From Fagopyrum homotropicum (taxonomy: Eukaryota > Streptophyta > Magnoliopsida > Caryophyllales > Polygonaceae), in NCBI GenBank assembly GCA_033239125.1, contig BSWB01000002.1, positions 9,705,001 to 9,769,000 of the forward strand: a stretch of DNA of 64,000 nt, read 5' to 3'. The notes beneath the pieces are model-generated. The model searched no databases and was not told where the DNA came from. It worked only from the letters and a program-made list of their open reading frames with translations. This document shows, piece by piece, positions 34,115-46,334 of this stretch (position 1 is the first letter of the stretch; the number at the start of each line of letters is the position of its first letter). A program made the position numbers and the translations under genes.

Positions 34115-35829
34115 TATACTGAAAATTGAAAACCATCCAAAAGACCCTAAACCATACAAAAACAGCTATAACATGACAAGAAAGTTCAAGATAACAAGAG
34201 TAAGTATTTGAAAATGGAAAGCTGGTCTTCTTGGATTCCCCGTCCCATAATCCTATGTATGCTGAATTTTATTTATCAATAAGTAAGTGATAGTGTTAAC
34301 CCGGAAAGTTGATATATCAACAAAGATCTAAAAGAAGAGATAGCGATCCTATTGCACCTGACTCCACCAAGCTAAAGTGGCAAACAACTTCTAGTTTGAG
34401 GTTCAACATATATGTAAAATCATATATGTTGAAATATGACACAACATTTCAACATATATTTAGAATTAAATAGTATATTTCAATACATAGGTTAGGAACC
34501 TAAAGATATCAAACATGAACAAATAAATCGATTATGTAATTGATCAAGAAAGTGTTTAACATTTCAAACCTATTCGCCAAAAAAAGTCAAATTGCTAAAT
34601 TCAATAGGTTAACTGAGGTTCAAAGTACTGAAGACTTAAGTGGATAACAATACCCCTTCGATTTCATTGTTTAAATGCTCATTATTTTGGAATTAACCTT
34701 AGCACATTACTCTTGAAGGTATGCAGTTTCTATATTGCACATATTTGTAAAAAATTTGCAGAATGAACTGATTGAAAAATAGAATATTTGCAAATATTTA
34801 CAAGAAAAAAACTGTGCCTTCTAGTTTAACGGGAATTCACCGACTACGTTTTCCCATAGTGTCCACTCAACCTCTAACTTTCTGCTGGCACTTTTACCGC
34901 TAAAAGAAACCCTATAAATAAAAGTTTTGCACTTAGTGTTCACCAAGTTCAAGACACTATCTAGATTATTGATGTCACCTTCATCCCTCTCCAAAAAAAT
35001 ACGGTACCAGGCAGTAAGCATCGTAGTTTTGGGATAAAGAAGACAAAGAAAACGACAAAAATATGTTTGTACGGAGAAGTATGAATTTCATAGTTTCTCT
35101 GAATCCTTGACGTTCGACATTGCCATGTGATCAGTGGATGTGAATCGTGAATGTTAAATATGCATGTATAAATCATATTTAATGGGGATAGGCAATCTGA
35201 ATAAAGAAATATCTTCCTCAAATTTGAGTTGCTAGTAGCATCTGTTATACAACAGCTTGACCTTAGTCAAACAGATGCAGACTTCCATCCACGAGAAAAA
35301 AAGATGTGTTAAGACGGTGGGAGAAAGATGACAAACAAGAACAAATAAATTGATTATGTTATTTATTAAGAAAGTGTTTTACATTTCAAATTAATGAACA
35401 AAATGAATGTACATAGGTTGTTGGCCTGGAAAAATTTATAACTAACATACATTGCAGAAGATGTCTCTAAATGTTATTCCTCGTTGTCTGCACAATAGAG
35501 ACTTTGACAGTATTGTCAACAATATTACCACTTGTGCAACCTTGCTCACCCATAGTTATGCCACTGAGATTAGTCTCGAACAACTCTCTCATCGAACAAC
35601 CCAATTTATCGTCCACCATACAAATAATATCACTGGAATTGTTCCCAAACAACTCTTCCATCCAATAACTTAGCTGGGATTGATCTTCAATACAAGAAGC
35701 ATCACTCGAATTGTCAAACGTCGGTGCAGTATTTTCAATGATAGATATTATTCCGGTGCACCGAGTCTTGTAGTAACATGAGTACATGCTGATAATTTTT
35801 CCTCTCACTCACGTTTTCTTGATTTTCTA
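34115..35829. other. Intergenic, with a 52-bp direct repeat
   Basis: No gene recognised. GAACAAATAAAT.GATTATGT... at 34517-34568 recurs, a few bases changed, at 35339-35390. The 113-codon minus-strand frame at 35467-35808 lies downstream of the NAC-like relic and has two similar blocks (MEELFGNNSSDI and MRELFETNLSGI). It may be the decayed C-terminal part of that gene, but this is not secure. Confidence 0.4.
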
Positions 35830-36310
35830 GTCCTCTTGATTTTGCAGATAGCATAATCCCGGACTCGAGATTGACAAGGAGAACTCATACATGCCCCAAG
35901 AATACTCATCAAGGCGGCGAGGAGCATCTTTCACATCTTGATAGGAGAAATATTTCTTGACCTCAATGGGTTGGTTGGTGACTTTGTCATGGACATGAAC
36001 CTTTGACTGAAGCTTCCAAGTTTTGCCATCTGTTGTACGCACGAACCTCTGTCCACCCTCATTTTTCCTCTTGAGTGGGGTGAAGCAAAACCTTTCTTTC
36101 TGATGAACAGGACCGCTTCGATTGAAAATCTCTTCCATGTCAAGATCTTCATACACGTTCACGTCTCTTATCATCGTTGTTATTGCTTGAGTTGTACCGG
36201 AGTTGGACAACCCGACAACCATTCTTGCAATATCCTAATAATATGCTCGTCGTTGGGGATGAATGTGAAACCTGTTCCCCAAATTCAGTCGGCCATTGTT
36301 AGTGTTCTTG
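35830..36310 (-). pseudogene. NAC-domain transcription factor pseudogene
   Basis: Minus-strand frames give TGFTFIPNDEHIIRILQEWL (NAC subdomain A, normally PGFRFHPTDEEL), MIRDVNVYEDLDMEEIF (subdomain B) and RFVRTTDGKTWKLQS with EYSWGMYEFSLS (subdomains C-D). DYAICKIKRTRKSRKRE (subdomain E) follows. A stop follows MAD at the apparent start, and frameshifts separate A from B and D from E. NAC proteins are plant transcription factors that bind DNA through this domain. The fragments are in order, so this is a decayed gene or a tandem relic, not a working one. Confidence 0.65.
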
Positions 36311-36803
36311 CCTTCTGCTCTTTCCAAACTACCGGCCGTATAAATGTACAACTTGCGAGGCTTTTAAAAATAATAATATTGGTTTTGTTTTTGTATTTAA
36401 GGTACACAAGATTGGATCAAATTAGATTATGTAATTGATAAATTATTAAAAAATTCTTAATAAGGAAACTTTAATAGTTGCACAAAGTTTAGATAGATTA
36501 TTGTTGACGGACCACACAATCGAATATTTAAGCCAAAATTTTAAATTATTTAAAATTAAAGTTTTGATAGACCACAAACGAAAATTTTTAACAAATCTTA
36601 ATTAGGAAACTTTGACGGTAATTAAACACACAAGATCATATTAGATCATAAATTTTGGATCCATATTATTATTCAAAAATATTCTGAAGTGTGGGATATA
36701 GTCAAGGATCAGATGGATCCATATAATATCTAGTATGATGGACTAATATTTATTATCCTTATAATTAAACTTTGAAGGTAATTATATTCTGAAGTGTGAG
36801 ATT
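36311..36803. other. Intergenic, AT-rich
   Basis: Contains near-repeats of GAGGTTTT/AATTAAAC-type blocks and two TTCTGAAGTGTG motifs (36682 and 36788). No gene seen. Confidence 0.4.
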
Positions 36804-36848
36804 ATATAGGAATTTTAAAAATAAACCCCAAAGCATAAAAAAATAATA
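36804..36848. repeat. 45-bp direct repeat, left copy
   Basis: About 85% identical to 40205-40249, which begins on the base after the LTR terminus at 40204. Far longer than a normal 5-bp target duplication. Confidence 0.6.
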
Positions 36849-37169
36849 CCATGGGCTGCAAGTGCGGCAGCCCTGTGCCGCTGGTACGGCGGTCCCTTGT
36901 CTGCAGGTGCACAACCCCCTGCCACGGGGGCACTTTTGGGACTGGTTCTGTCTTCGTCTTTTCTTCCGTATATGTGAGCACATCGAGTCTCATATGTCCG
37001 GTAATGACCTCAATCTTCTTCTCTGCATTACCCTCTTTGTGTATGTGTTGATGAGAGTACTCCTGTATATCTTTAGACCCTCCATAGCAGCCATGGAAGA
37101 TGACTAGAAGAGTTGTTATGTTTCTGAGTTTTCTGAAGTGACGAACAGTCAACTTCAAATCCAAATTTG
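36849..37169. other. GC-richer block before solo-LTR family copy 2
   Basis: Contains GGCAGCCCTGTGCCGC and GCCACGGGGGCAC. A minus-strand 120-codon frame (36802-37164) crosses into the direct repeat but resembles no family. It may be the variable 5' part of the LTR element that follows. Confidence 0.35.
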
Positions 37170-38800
37170 GGTAAGTTAGACTCCACCTTTGTTGCTGATT
37201 TTCAGATATGATATAGTCGGTATTGCATTTTAGAGCATACTAAAATTTGAGAGGAATCCGAGTTACAATTTGAGAGTTATAGTGTCCTAAAGTTGGTTCC
37301 TAGTGCAGTTCTTATAAGTGTGCTTAGTGTTGAGAAAAACTGCGTGTGATGCAGTTCTGAGAGATAGTTTTGAATAGGTTTTTGATCTCTGTTGGACTTA
37401 GATTTCGGATATGTCATAGTTAGGATTACATAGTATTATATATAAGAATTTGAGAGGATTTCATCAAGAGGTTTAGGAGTTAAGATTTTTCAAAGTCGAG
37501 GTTGTAAACAGTTTTCTAGATGTTATTGAAATTTTCAAACTGGTGAAACTATTTTGTGTTGTGCAGTCATGTTTAAACTCAGTTTTTAGTATGTTGTAGA
37601 GTGTCATGCATAGGATGATGTATCAAAAATTGAGGTTGATCCAACGGTTAGATGTAGATTTATGAAGATTCAAAGTCGACTGATTGAGCAGTTAAGAAAT
37701 ACTCAGTTTTTGGCTAAGTCTGAATTTCTGGTTTTGGAACCGATTTTGGGAGTTTGTGTAGAAATGGTTATTAGGTATTTTTGGGAAATTCTTGCCTCTA
37801 TGGATAAAGTGCATAGCATAGAAGACTTAGAGATTTTTGTTCGAATTTTTATATTTTTATTCGGGGCTCGCATCATAGGCTAAAGTTGGACCTTAGTGAC
37901 ATTTTTAAAAAGTTAAGAAAAATGTGTAATCTATAAGTTCTACCTAAACTAACTCGTAAGAGTTAGATGATGGAATTAAGTCCCAAAGAAAGGTTTGGGC
38001 ATATATTATAGGATTTTTGAGAGTTTCGGGAACAGGGGTAAAATGGTCATTTTACCTTAGGAGGGCATTTTAGTAATTTCTCTTGAAGGGATTGTACATC
38101 TTAGAAATTATAGACTTCTAAGAATATGGGATGTATTTTGATCCACTTTCCCTTATGATAGGCAATTGAGTCCCAACAGTTTCGGACCAAATTGAGATAA
38201 CGGGAATCGAGTTTCGATTCAGGTAAGTCCTTTGGGCTTACTTAGCTGGCTTTTTCGATATGAGTGTGAATAATGATAGTGGTGTTTGAATGATGTGTTT
38301 ATAATCGTACTTGTTATTAATTATCGACCGACCTACATATTTGGCCTAAGAGTAATGAGCGGTGGCATTTTACTCAGTTAGCCCGAGGGCGCTGGGGGTT
38401 TCTTTAGGGACTAGTCCATACTTGGTTTGTAGTGATGCTACCGGCAGAGGTGTGCTAGACCTGCACCAAGTTGTATAAGGAACGGAGGCGAGAAATCTTA
38501 AGATTTCTCGTGCCACAACTTTAAAACGGAATAAAGTGAATCACCTAAGTTATCAGATAATAACCGGATTGTGTGTCAGCATGATGAGTGTTTATGTTAC
38601 ATTGGATGTGTTTGTGTTATCTTTATTCTACTTATATTTAGATTGTTAGCTAATGGTTATTCCGTGTTGTAGTTTTTGTAGAGATAGACAGTTGTAGAGA
38701 GATCCGGAAAAGATGGTCAACCGGGTCCACGTACTCATTACATGGAGACGGGGGAGTCTTCCATACGGCATGCATGTTATATATATATATATATATATAT

Positions 38801-39980
38801 AGGGTCCAGTTCCGGTGAGGAGTACCCTTGCAGATAGGAATGAGGAGAGCCGGGGTGGTGACATGTGGCATGCCACGTCACCTCTTTTTTTTTCCAGATT
38901 TTTTTTTGTAAATAAAAATTAGTGTTCATATTTTTATGAGTATGTGTTCATTTTTAAAAGAGTAATTGTTCATATTTTTATCAATAAATGTTCATTTTTT
39001 TCCAACACTAACTATTCATTTTTTAACATTAATTGTTCATTTTTGTATTGTTGTAAAACATTTTTTTTAGATTTTTTAAAAAAAATTATTCTATTCTTTC
39101 AAATCGTGTTAATAAAATAAGATGGTCATTTTTTTACAGTCATGGTGTTTATAATATGATGTTTATTTTTTTTGAAAATTATACTTTTCTTTTAAATCGT
39201 GTTTATAATTTTCAAAGATCGATTACATACAAAATTGTGAAATCAAAGAGAATACAAGACGATTCAGGTTTTGTTTCTTCGAATTTCTACTCTCACTGTT
39301 TATACTTCCATTCTTAAGATTTAGGTTTCATTATGATTGATGTTTGTGTTCGAAATCAAATTTGTTTGAATCATTTTGTGTTTGATAAGTTAGATTGATA
39401 AAATACATGTATATACATATGTTGAGTTGGTCTAATAGCTCCAATTGAATAATCTATATGCTCCTTTTAGTGTGCACGCAAACTGTGTGACAAAATGCCT
39501 TTTAAAAAAATAGTTTATAATATTTACAAGAACAATGACATAAAAAGTATGAACACTGACGAATAAAAACATGAACAATGACGTATACAAGTATGAACAC
39601 CGATGACTTATCTATAACTTTGACACATACATAACATATTATGATCATCTTTTAACGTTTTGTGATGAGTTTTTTATTTTTGTGGTTATATACTGTAAAT
39701 GAACATATATGCATTATAAAATGAACACAAAAAGAATAATTGGACATGACACTTTGATGAATAAAAATACTATGAACACCGATGTATAAAAACATGAACA
39801 ATGACATATAAAAGTATGAACACCGATGACTATTTTGAACGTAAGGGTATTTTTCCAGATTTTAAGTCAATTTACAAAAATGCCATTAATGATGAGCGTG
39901 TGAGAGCCCTTGATTTAAATCCATCCTATGGCTTACAGCCCTCCTAATTCCTATCTACAAGTTCTCTCCTCACTTGAACT

Positions 39981-39984
<4 letters not shown>
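38801..39984. mobile_element. TIR element inserted in a (TA)n tract
   Basis: Left end AGGGTCCAGTTCCGGTGAGG and right end (minus strand) TTTTAGTTCAAGTGAGGAG continue inward for about 45 bases as an imperfect inverted repeat (shared AGATAGGAAT.AGGAG). TA microsatellite lies on both sides. The sister LTR at 18420-18460 has the same site uninterrupted, proving insertion. The left half has repeated TGTTCAT and the right half repeated ATGAACA, and there is no coding capacity. This is a non-autonomous DNA transposon of unresolved superfamily. Confidence 0.7.

Positions 39985-40023
<39 letters not shown>
39984..40023. repeat. (TA)n microsatellite
   Basis: About 20 TA units at the right edge of the TIR element; a shorter run (38779-38801) lies at its left edge. 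Confidence 0.9.
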
Positions 40024-40026
<3 letters not shown>

Positions 40027-40204
40027 TTGTAAGATTGTCATGTGTTGTTCATTCATACAAATACTATTTGTTATTTTTAAAGAATTTAAATACATATGTG
40101 CCTTGTTGTAAGATCCTAGTAAAGTTATTGTCAAAATATGGTTGGGACCCATTGTGAGGTCCTAACCAATAGCTCCGCGAGTTTTGAGAATTTGGGGTGT
40201 TACA

Positions 40205-40249
40205 ATATAGGGATTTTGAAAATAAATCCGAAGGCATAAAAAAATAGGA
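40205..40249. repeat. 45-bp direct repeat, right copy
   Basis: Partner of 36804-36848, starting directly after the LTR end. Confidence 0.6.
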
Positions 40250-42879
40250 CAGTTCTTGAACAAACCGCTCACCCCTTTTCTGCCTGCCTCCTCCTCACTT
40301 GTACAAACCGCCCCTCGAACTCTCTTCCATGTCTTGTCACACAACGGCATAGATTTCACTAATACAAGCAGAGGTTAAGATTATTGTTTACCTGTTGTAC
40401 TCAACGTTTTCCCTCTGAAAAGTTTTTTCCATTCATCTAGGACAAGAACAATTGCATGATCATATGACAATTCTTGAACAAATCATACGTCGCCTTGCCT
40501 GAGGCATATTCATAAAAAGAGAGGTGGAAACGAAAGAAATGCACCTCCTCGCCTCTATTTTTTGTAGGAATATCCATTGTTGTGTCTCCCACAGTAAGTA
40601 GCAGAAGAAACCGCTTGATCTACAATATGATGTAACATTATATTGCTCTATCATTGACTTAATACTTGATCATGTAGAGGACTACCCTCTTCCAATGGGA
40701 AACAAATAGACTCCCTTGATGAAACAACTGTGGATAAATTTCTATTCAACATTTTTTTCAATATCAGGGTAAGTAGTAAGTATAACCAACATTGTGCCAT
40801 ATCATTGACTTAATATTTGAAACATGAAATTGATGGGAAGGAAATATGAAAAAGTATATGAAATTCATGGCATATCAAGAATATCCTTAAGAGAATCATA
40901 GTACATGACAAATGTATATCCTTCCCAATTTCTTGAAGAGATCATTGTCCTTTCTAACAAAATTTGTTGCAATGCTCAATGTTGTTGAGAACTGGTAAAA
41001 ATACACCAATATGTTTAGACTTGAGCATAAAAAAGATTCCTAGGCTAATTATATAATAATTGCAAGATTGAATGTGGAATTTGGCCTGATCCTATTTCTG
41101 ATGATAGATGTATTAGCTCAAGTCCATCTTCATGTGGCTTATTAAGTCCTCTTCTCTAAAACTGCTGATGATTTAGTTCCAGAGAACAACAAATTTAACA
41201 GAAGCATTCTTGTTATTCACAATATCTTGTTATTGCTTGTCAGCTTCATCTTTGGAGGACTTTGAGAAAAAAAAAGAAAGGATATTCCAGATTCATAGGT
41301 CAACCGATCTCAAAACAATCTGGAGACCTGCTCATACAAGAAGCCGCAATGGTAAGTTCAAAAGAGGTGTCAAGTTACATAAATAAACTTTAAATATCTC
41401 ATTCTTATCAGAAGAACTCGTTCAAATCATCCTAGTTTCTCCGAGTGGAATGATCAGTTGTTCCATTCTTCTTCTTCTCTACTTCCTTCAAATTGTAAGA
41501 TAGTCAAATAAGTCAAATTGTAAGATAGTCAAATAAGTGGTAGCATGATATGAAAAAAAAATAAGCACTTTGCAATCAAATTATCTCGGATATAACCAAG
41601 TAAATTGGCTTAACAACATTTTTGAGGAAAGGCTTAGTTCCACCTCCATAGTTTGGAAGGACCTTTTCCCATTTATGGGCTAACAACATCAGTAAACATA
41701 ATGTAAATCATGTTTTGTGGGAAACGAGTCCGCTTGATTGTCATGTGTATAAGACCATTGCTTGTCATACATTGAACGGGATTGTCAATCATGTTGATTG
41801 TCCCGTACACAAGATTTCCTCTTATCGCACATTGAACGGAATCTTTTGGGTATGGGTGAATCGGCTCTTGCATTTGACATCAACACCTTGAAGTACACAT
41901 ATCAAAGGAAGGTTTCAAACTCGGCTCTCGCATTTTACAAGAAATAATTGAAAGACTATCATAACTCTCATAGATAAACATTGAAGCAATTCATAGGTAT
42001 ATATATCGACATCATAGATCAATGTAATTGGGCTCTCCAAACCATAGAACAAAATGAACTTAAGCAAACATACCTTGGATAAATTCACGACTTTATTAAC
42101 CGAAGAAAGAAGGGCAAATGATCGGGCATCAAAGGTCTGATCTATTGGCCGACTACAGTAACTTGCATCGAAAACAAAATTCTCGAATGAAAACTGAATT
42201 TTTAAAAAAAAAAACTTAATGTTGAAAGCCTTATTTATAGGGAGCATATCTAACTTAATCCTCCTATGGTTTGCTAAGATCTATCAAATGTACCAAGACC
42301 TATGTTCTAATACGATAACTTTTGTCCATAATGGATAACTAGAAAGCAAAAACATCCAAATGGACGGGTTGAATGTAGCCCAAAGTAAAAGGATAAGGAA
42401 ATAGAAGATAGACGTCGAAGAGCATCGATATGGACCCAATCGATCGGCTTGGTGGGGCCTAGTCAATCGGTCTATCTAGAAAATATTTGTAAAATGTGCT
42501 CTTGACTAGTGGTCATGTGTGAGTCATGTGTCGGATGAACAAGGCTCGATCAGTCAATCGGCTAGGTGGGTCCTAGTCGAATGACCAGCATATTTACTGA
42601 GGGATTCTTTATCTTCATTGTCAGAACTCGGTCATTTCCATCTTGACATTGACTTATTTGACCTCAAGGAGATCCTTAGTCTGTATGTTGTCATTTTGTC
42701 ACAAATATCTCCATCAAACTCCGTAAACGCCTAGAATGTCTACAATGTGAATAATCAACCGGTAGATCTCCAAAACAATAAAGGGAAAGATATAAGCCGA
42801 TAAGTAATGTTTATGCCCAAAAGAGTAGAGGGGTGAATAAGAATAATGAGGGAAAAAAGATAGGCTAAAATGAGTTGAT
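40250..42879. other. Intergenic region without a recognisable gene
   Basis: Only short non-conserved frames. A 24-base stretch around AATTGTAAGATAGTCAAATAAG is tandemly doubled at about 41490-41540. Two GGTGGG.CCTAGTC blocks occur at 42450 and 42563. A minus-strand 66-codon frame at 41673-41873 has an internal CATTGAACGG.AT repeat (41771 and 41831). No function is assigned. Confidence 0.45.
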
Positions 42880-45320
42880 ATCACCCATACCCGCCCAAAC
42901 ACATGTTCCCTCTTCCTGAACCCAATCCTACACCCTTTACCGAACCCTTACAATCCCATCTTGTTAATCCTCTATCCCCCGCTTCTTCTATACAACCACT
43001 CAAATCTCATCAAACACACTATCGGATCCAGCCACAAACTCTAGCCCCTTACATGGCCCTTCTATCACCTTTTGTAGCACTGGTGAAACTAAGACTTATG
43101 GCCTCCTTAAAGACTGTGTGTGTCAAAATGAAACCATATACTCCACCTCGTACGTATCTTTCTCCTCACCAACCTCAAGTGAGCATACATACTCCATTGT
43201 TATTTTTTTTGTATACACATTTTTCTCTCTCTAATGTTGCAGCAATAAGATATTTACATAAAGAAAGGGAATCATACTCACTTGAGACTAGAAAACATAA
43301 CAGGTATACTCCTTACCAACTGGGCTACAAATACACTGAAACTAATATCATATTTTTGCATAATGAGGCCCCTAAATATCCAAGGCCCTATTCATGAGAA
43401 CAGGTTGCACCGGTTCCGAGCCGGGCCTGCCGCTATAGAATATTTCTATGAAGCAGGAGATGGTGACTCTTCTTTATAACCACACATGGGAGTACTTCGC
43501 CTTCCTCTGGGTCGTCGTGTAATTGAATCTCGTTGGATGTACAAAATCAAATACAGGTTAACAGGTGAGATCGAGAGTTCCAAGACTCGTTTGGTGGTGC
43601 ACAATAATCGACAAACAAAGGGGTCGACTACACCGAAATATTTGCTACAATTTTAGAGCTTGTTATGGTAAAGTTGTTCCTTGCAGTTGCACCCATTCGC
43701 AAATGGGAGCTCTACCAAATGGACGTGCAATGCATTTTTGCATGGAGATCTTACCGAGGATGGGTATATGGTGTTGGTGTCAGGATTTCGAAACACCCAC
43801 TCTCCTCAAGTCTGTAAACTCCTCAATCTCTCAACGTTATGGTTTTTAACAATCTTATACATACTATTCCCTATTCTCGTACCACAAGTTTGATATTGCT
43901 TTGCAAGTGCTCATTTATGTGGATGATTTGATTATCACTAGAATCAATTTGTCTACAATTGCTCGTATCAAAGCATATATGCACAACTATTTTCACGTAA
44001 GGATTTGGGGCAACTTTGTTTTTGTTTTCTTTTTTAGGCTTCAAAATAATCCATTCACCATATCCTCTACTAAAGCCAAAGACCGGGCTATGGCGGTTAT
44101 AACTTGTGAGTTGTAATAGCTGAAATTTGTACTTCAATCTCTTGGAGTAGTACACCGTTAGTCAATTATATTATTGAATTCATGATAAAAATTTACGTTA
44201 CACATAAATACCAATTCCGTCTTTCATGAGCGGACGAAGCAAATCGAGATTGATTGCCATACGGTGCGCGATCATCTCCAAAACAATACCATCAAAACCT
44301 ACTTCATCTTGTTTGTTGATCAACTAACTATAATTTTTTTGGGTAAAGGTAAATTCATAGAAAAAGGTGAAACAACATAACCGGGGACGTTAAGTCCCAA
44401 TTATAATAAAGAAACAAAGTATATATACATGTCGTGTCGTCTACGGCCCAAAATAGCTCACGCAAAGTACTCTAGAAAGGCATGCAATCTTCCTGAACAT
44501 ATCAACTACCCTGAGACTATAGAAGTTGAAAATATATCCAAACCGGCACAACTCATGAAAATCGTCCACCTTCGACAAAGCCTTCAGCAGACATTGACAC
44601 TCACAAGCCCAACAAGAGCTCAAACCTCGGGACATGATCACTCCACCTTCGGCAAAGCCATCGGAAGACTAAAGCCAAGCCCGATATATACAAACACAAA
44701 TAAAGCATACATCAAATCATGAAGCATAATACAACTCCGGTAAGAACCAACTACTAAGATGGAATCCTCTCTCTAGCTCTTGCAGGAAATGCATAATGTA
44801 ATAGACTGTAAATGTGAGTCTTGATCAATCTCACAAGGATATCTATCGAGATTTTGTTCCTGGTCAAACATCAAGGCATTCCTAGATGACCAAAGATAGT
44901 AGACCGTAGTAGAAAACGCGTATATCCTAGATCTGCTCGTCCAACCCTCCCATGTACTTTGTGAGTTAGCCAATCTAATACATTTGGTCTAGTGGTAATA
45001 TCTCCAAGAATCCCAAAATCTGCACCAACTTGTGTACAAACCTCGAGTGCATATGTGCATCCAAAAATTAAGTGGTCATGAGATGGTTAGCCTTATAGTC
45101 CACGATGTTGCCCTCCAAGCTCGACATCGTTCAACAACCTCTTTCAGTTTGAGGGGGTGTGATAAGATGATATTGTAACCGTATATTTAGTTTGTTACTA
45201 ATTAGAATTTGTTAGCATCTTATTTATTTGTTACGTAACTTGTATTAAAACGCTTTGCTAGTTATCAATAATCATTGATTAAGCTTATACCACACTACAT
45301 GTTTCAAGCCCGGAAATGAA
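42880..45320 (+). mobile_element. Ty1/copia relict interrupted by a LINE fragment
   Basis: Degenerate pol in order: RT (43480-43950, with IESRWMYKIKYRLTGEIESS, ELYQMDVQ and VLIYVDDLIIT), RNase H (44075-44150, AMAVITCEL) and the C-terminus (44205-44310, VFHERTKQIEIDCHTVRDHL). After the inserted LINE come the last codons (about 45098-45150, LPSKLDIVQQPLS), the purine tract GAGGGGG (45151-45157) and an LTR-like start TGTGATAAG at 45158. Many stops and frameshifts; a 5' LTR was not recognised. Confidence 0.7.
44335..45080 (-). mobile_element. LINE 3' fragment
   Basis: On the minus strand, frames read HDHLIFGCTYALEVCTQVGA and DWLTHK, then SRIYAFSTTVYYLWSSRNAL. This is the zinc-binding C-terminal region (zf-RVT) typical of plant L1-type LINEs. 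A run of T at about 44333-44340 is the poly(A) tail read on the plus strand. It splits the coding end of the copia relict. Exact target duplications could not be fixed. Confidence 0.65.
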
Positions 45321-46024
45321 AGCACAAATTAGATATAGGTTATGTTTTTTTAATAATGAAAACCAGCTAGGCTGACTACCTCTATAAGATAGTCAATTTA
45401 CATGTCATTGTTCATTCATAAATATAATAAAAAGATTTTTTTTAAAGTGCAATCAAAAGATATTTTCTCATTTTCAATGTAAAATGTATTTCCTTTCCTA
45501 CAATTTATTTCCGAAAACTAATATTAATTATATTATACCTCATTTGCTTTACACCTTTGGATTATTCCAAAACTTTTCATTTACAAGAGTGTATATATAT
45601 ATATACTAGCTAGATTATCTCCTGTTCGATTTTCGGAATTGTAACCAAACGGATTTAAAAGTTTGCGGTTCACCGTTCGATACATATGCACATACATCCA
45701 CTTCCAAGTCGGATGCAAGTTTGATGATCCAAAAAAATACTCCAAGTCGTAATCCCTACCATTTTGATCCAATTTTGTTCTCTCTTCTAAGTTGTTTTTG
45801 TTTTTTTGCTCATACATCCACTTCCAAGTCGTAATCCCTACCTATTCAGGATTCGTAAACTTGGCCCAAAAGATTAAACTCATTTCCCTACCATAAGATT
45901 TTGTCCTACAAAAAAATCGCATAAGATACGGTTCAACCATTGGAGTCTAAGAGGAGATCAGTCTCCAAGATGGTGAACTTGGCCCGAACACCCTATAGAC
46001 AAACCCCAACATAAAGTACACTTG
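45321..46024. other. Intergenic with direct repeats
   Basis: A 21-base stretch beginning CATACATCCACTTCC occurs at 45691-45711 and again at 45811-45831. The last ~65 bases (45960-46024), read on the minus strand, may be the C-terminal remnant of the BTB/POZ pseudogene beyond the copia insertion (YRVFG.....W pattern), which is tentative. Confidence 0.4.
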
Positions 46025-46029
46025 TGCAC
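46025..46029. repeat. Copia left target duplication (TGCAC)
   Basis: TGCAC directly before the LTR, repeated at 50884-50888 after the 3' LTR. Confidence 0.9.
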
Positions 46030-46225
46030 TATAGGGACATATATATTTTCTATAGAATCAGTGGGTCTTATTTTGTAAATAAAACAAGAGAGTAGTTTGT
46101 TAGAATTCTGTTATAGCTCTCTTATGACTATAAATAACAAAACTCTGTAAAAGGACGTCATTACATTTTATAAGGAAATACAATTCAGTTCATTTTCTTC
46201 TCTCCTCCGATCTTGTTTGTTGAAA
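46030..46225 (+). repeat. Copia 5' LTR (196 bp)
   Basis: TATAGGGACATATATATTTT ... TTGTTGAAA, ending on the base before the PBS. CTATAAATAAC at about 46130 is a likely TATA box. Confidence 0.9.
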
Positions 46226-46237
46226 TGGTATCAGAGG
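46226..46237 (+). promoter_or_regulatory. Copia primer binding site, tRNA-iMet
   Basis: TGGTATCAGAGG, immediately after the LTR, is complementary to the 3' end of plant initiator tRNA-Met, the usual copia primer. Confidence 0.9.
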
Positions 46238-46334
46238 TTGGAATTTCTTCCATCGATTCATCTTCTCCTCTTCGATCAAACTGATCGATAATTCCTCCTT
46301 TCCTCCTTTCATTACACGACTCTACTGATTCATC

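Larger units (their letters stand above)
37170..40204 (+). mobile_element. Solo-LTR family, copy 2 (5' end uncertain)
   Basis: From about 37580 it is collinear with 17280-18631. It shares the GATGTATCAAAA block, CTTTGGGCTTACTTAGCTG, GCTGGGGGTTTCTTTAGGG, the GATCCGGAA...GGGTCCACGTACTCATTA block and the end GGGTGTTACA at 40204. A TIR element (38801-39984) is inserted in its TA tract. The left terminus was not found; sequence before 37580 does not match copy 1. Confidence 0.65.

Noticed and set aside
34821..35221. Minus-strand frames of 66 and 86 codons
   Set aside because: No recognisable motif; probably chance frames in the region of a decayed locus.
36802..37164. 120-codon minus-strand frame
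   Set aside because: No family resemblance, starts and ends within repeat sequence; likely chance.
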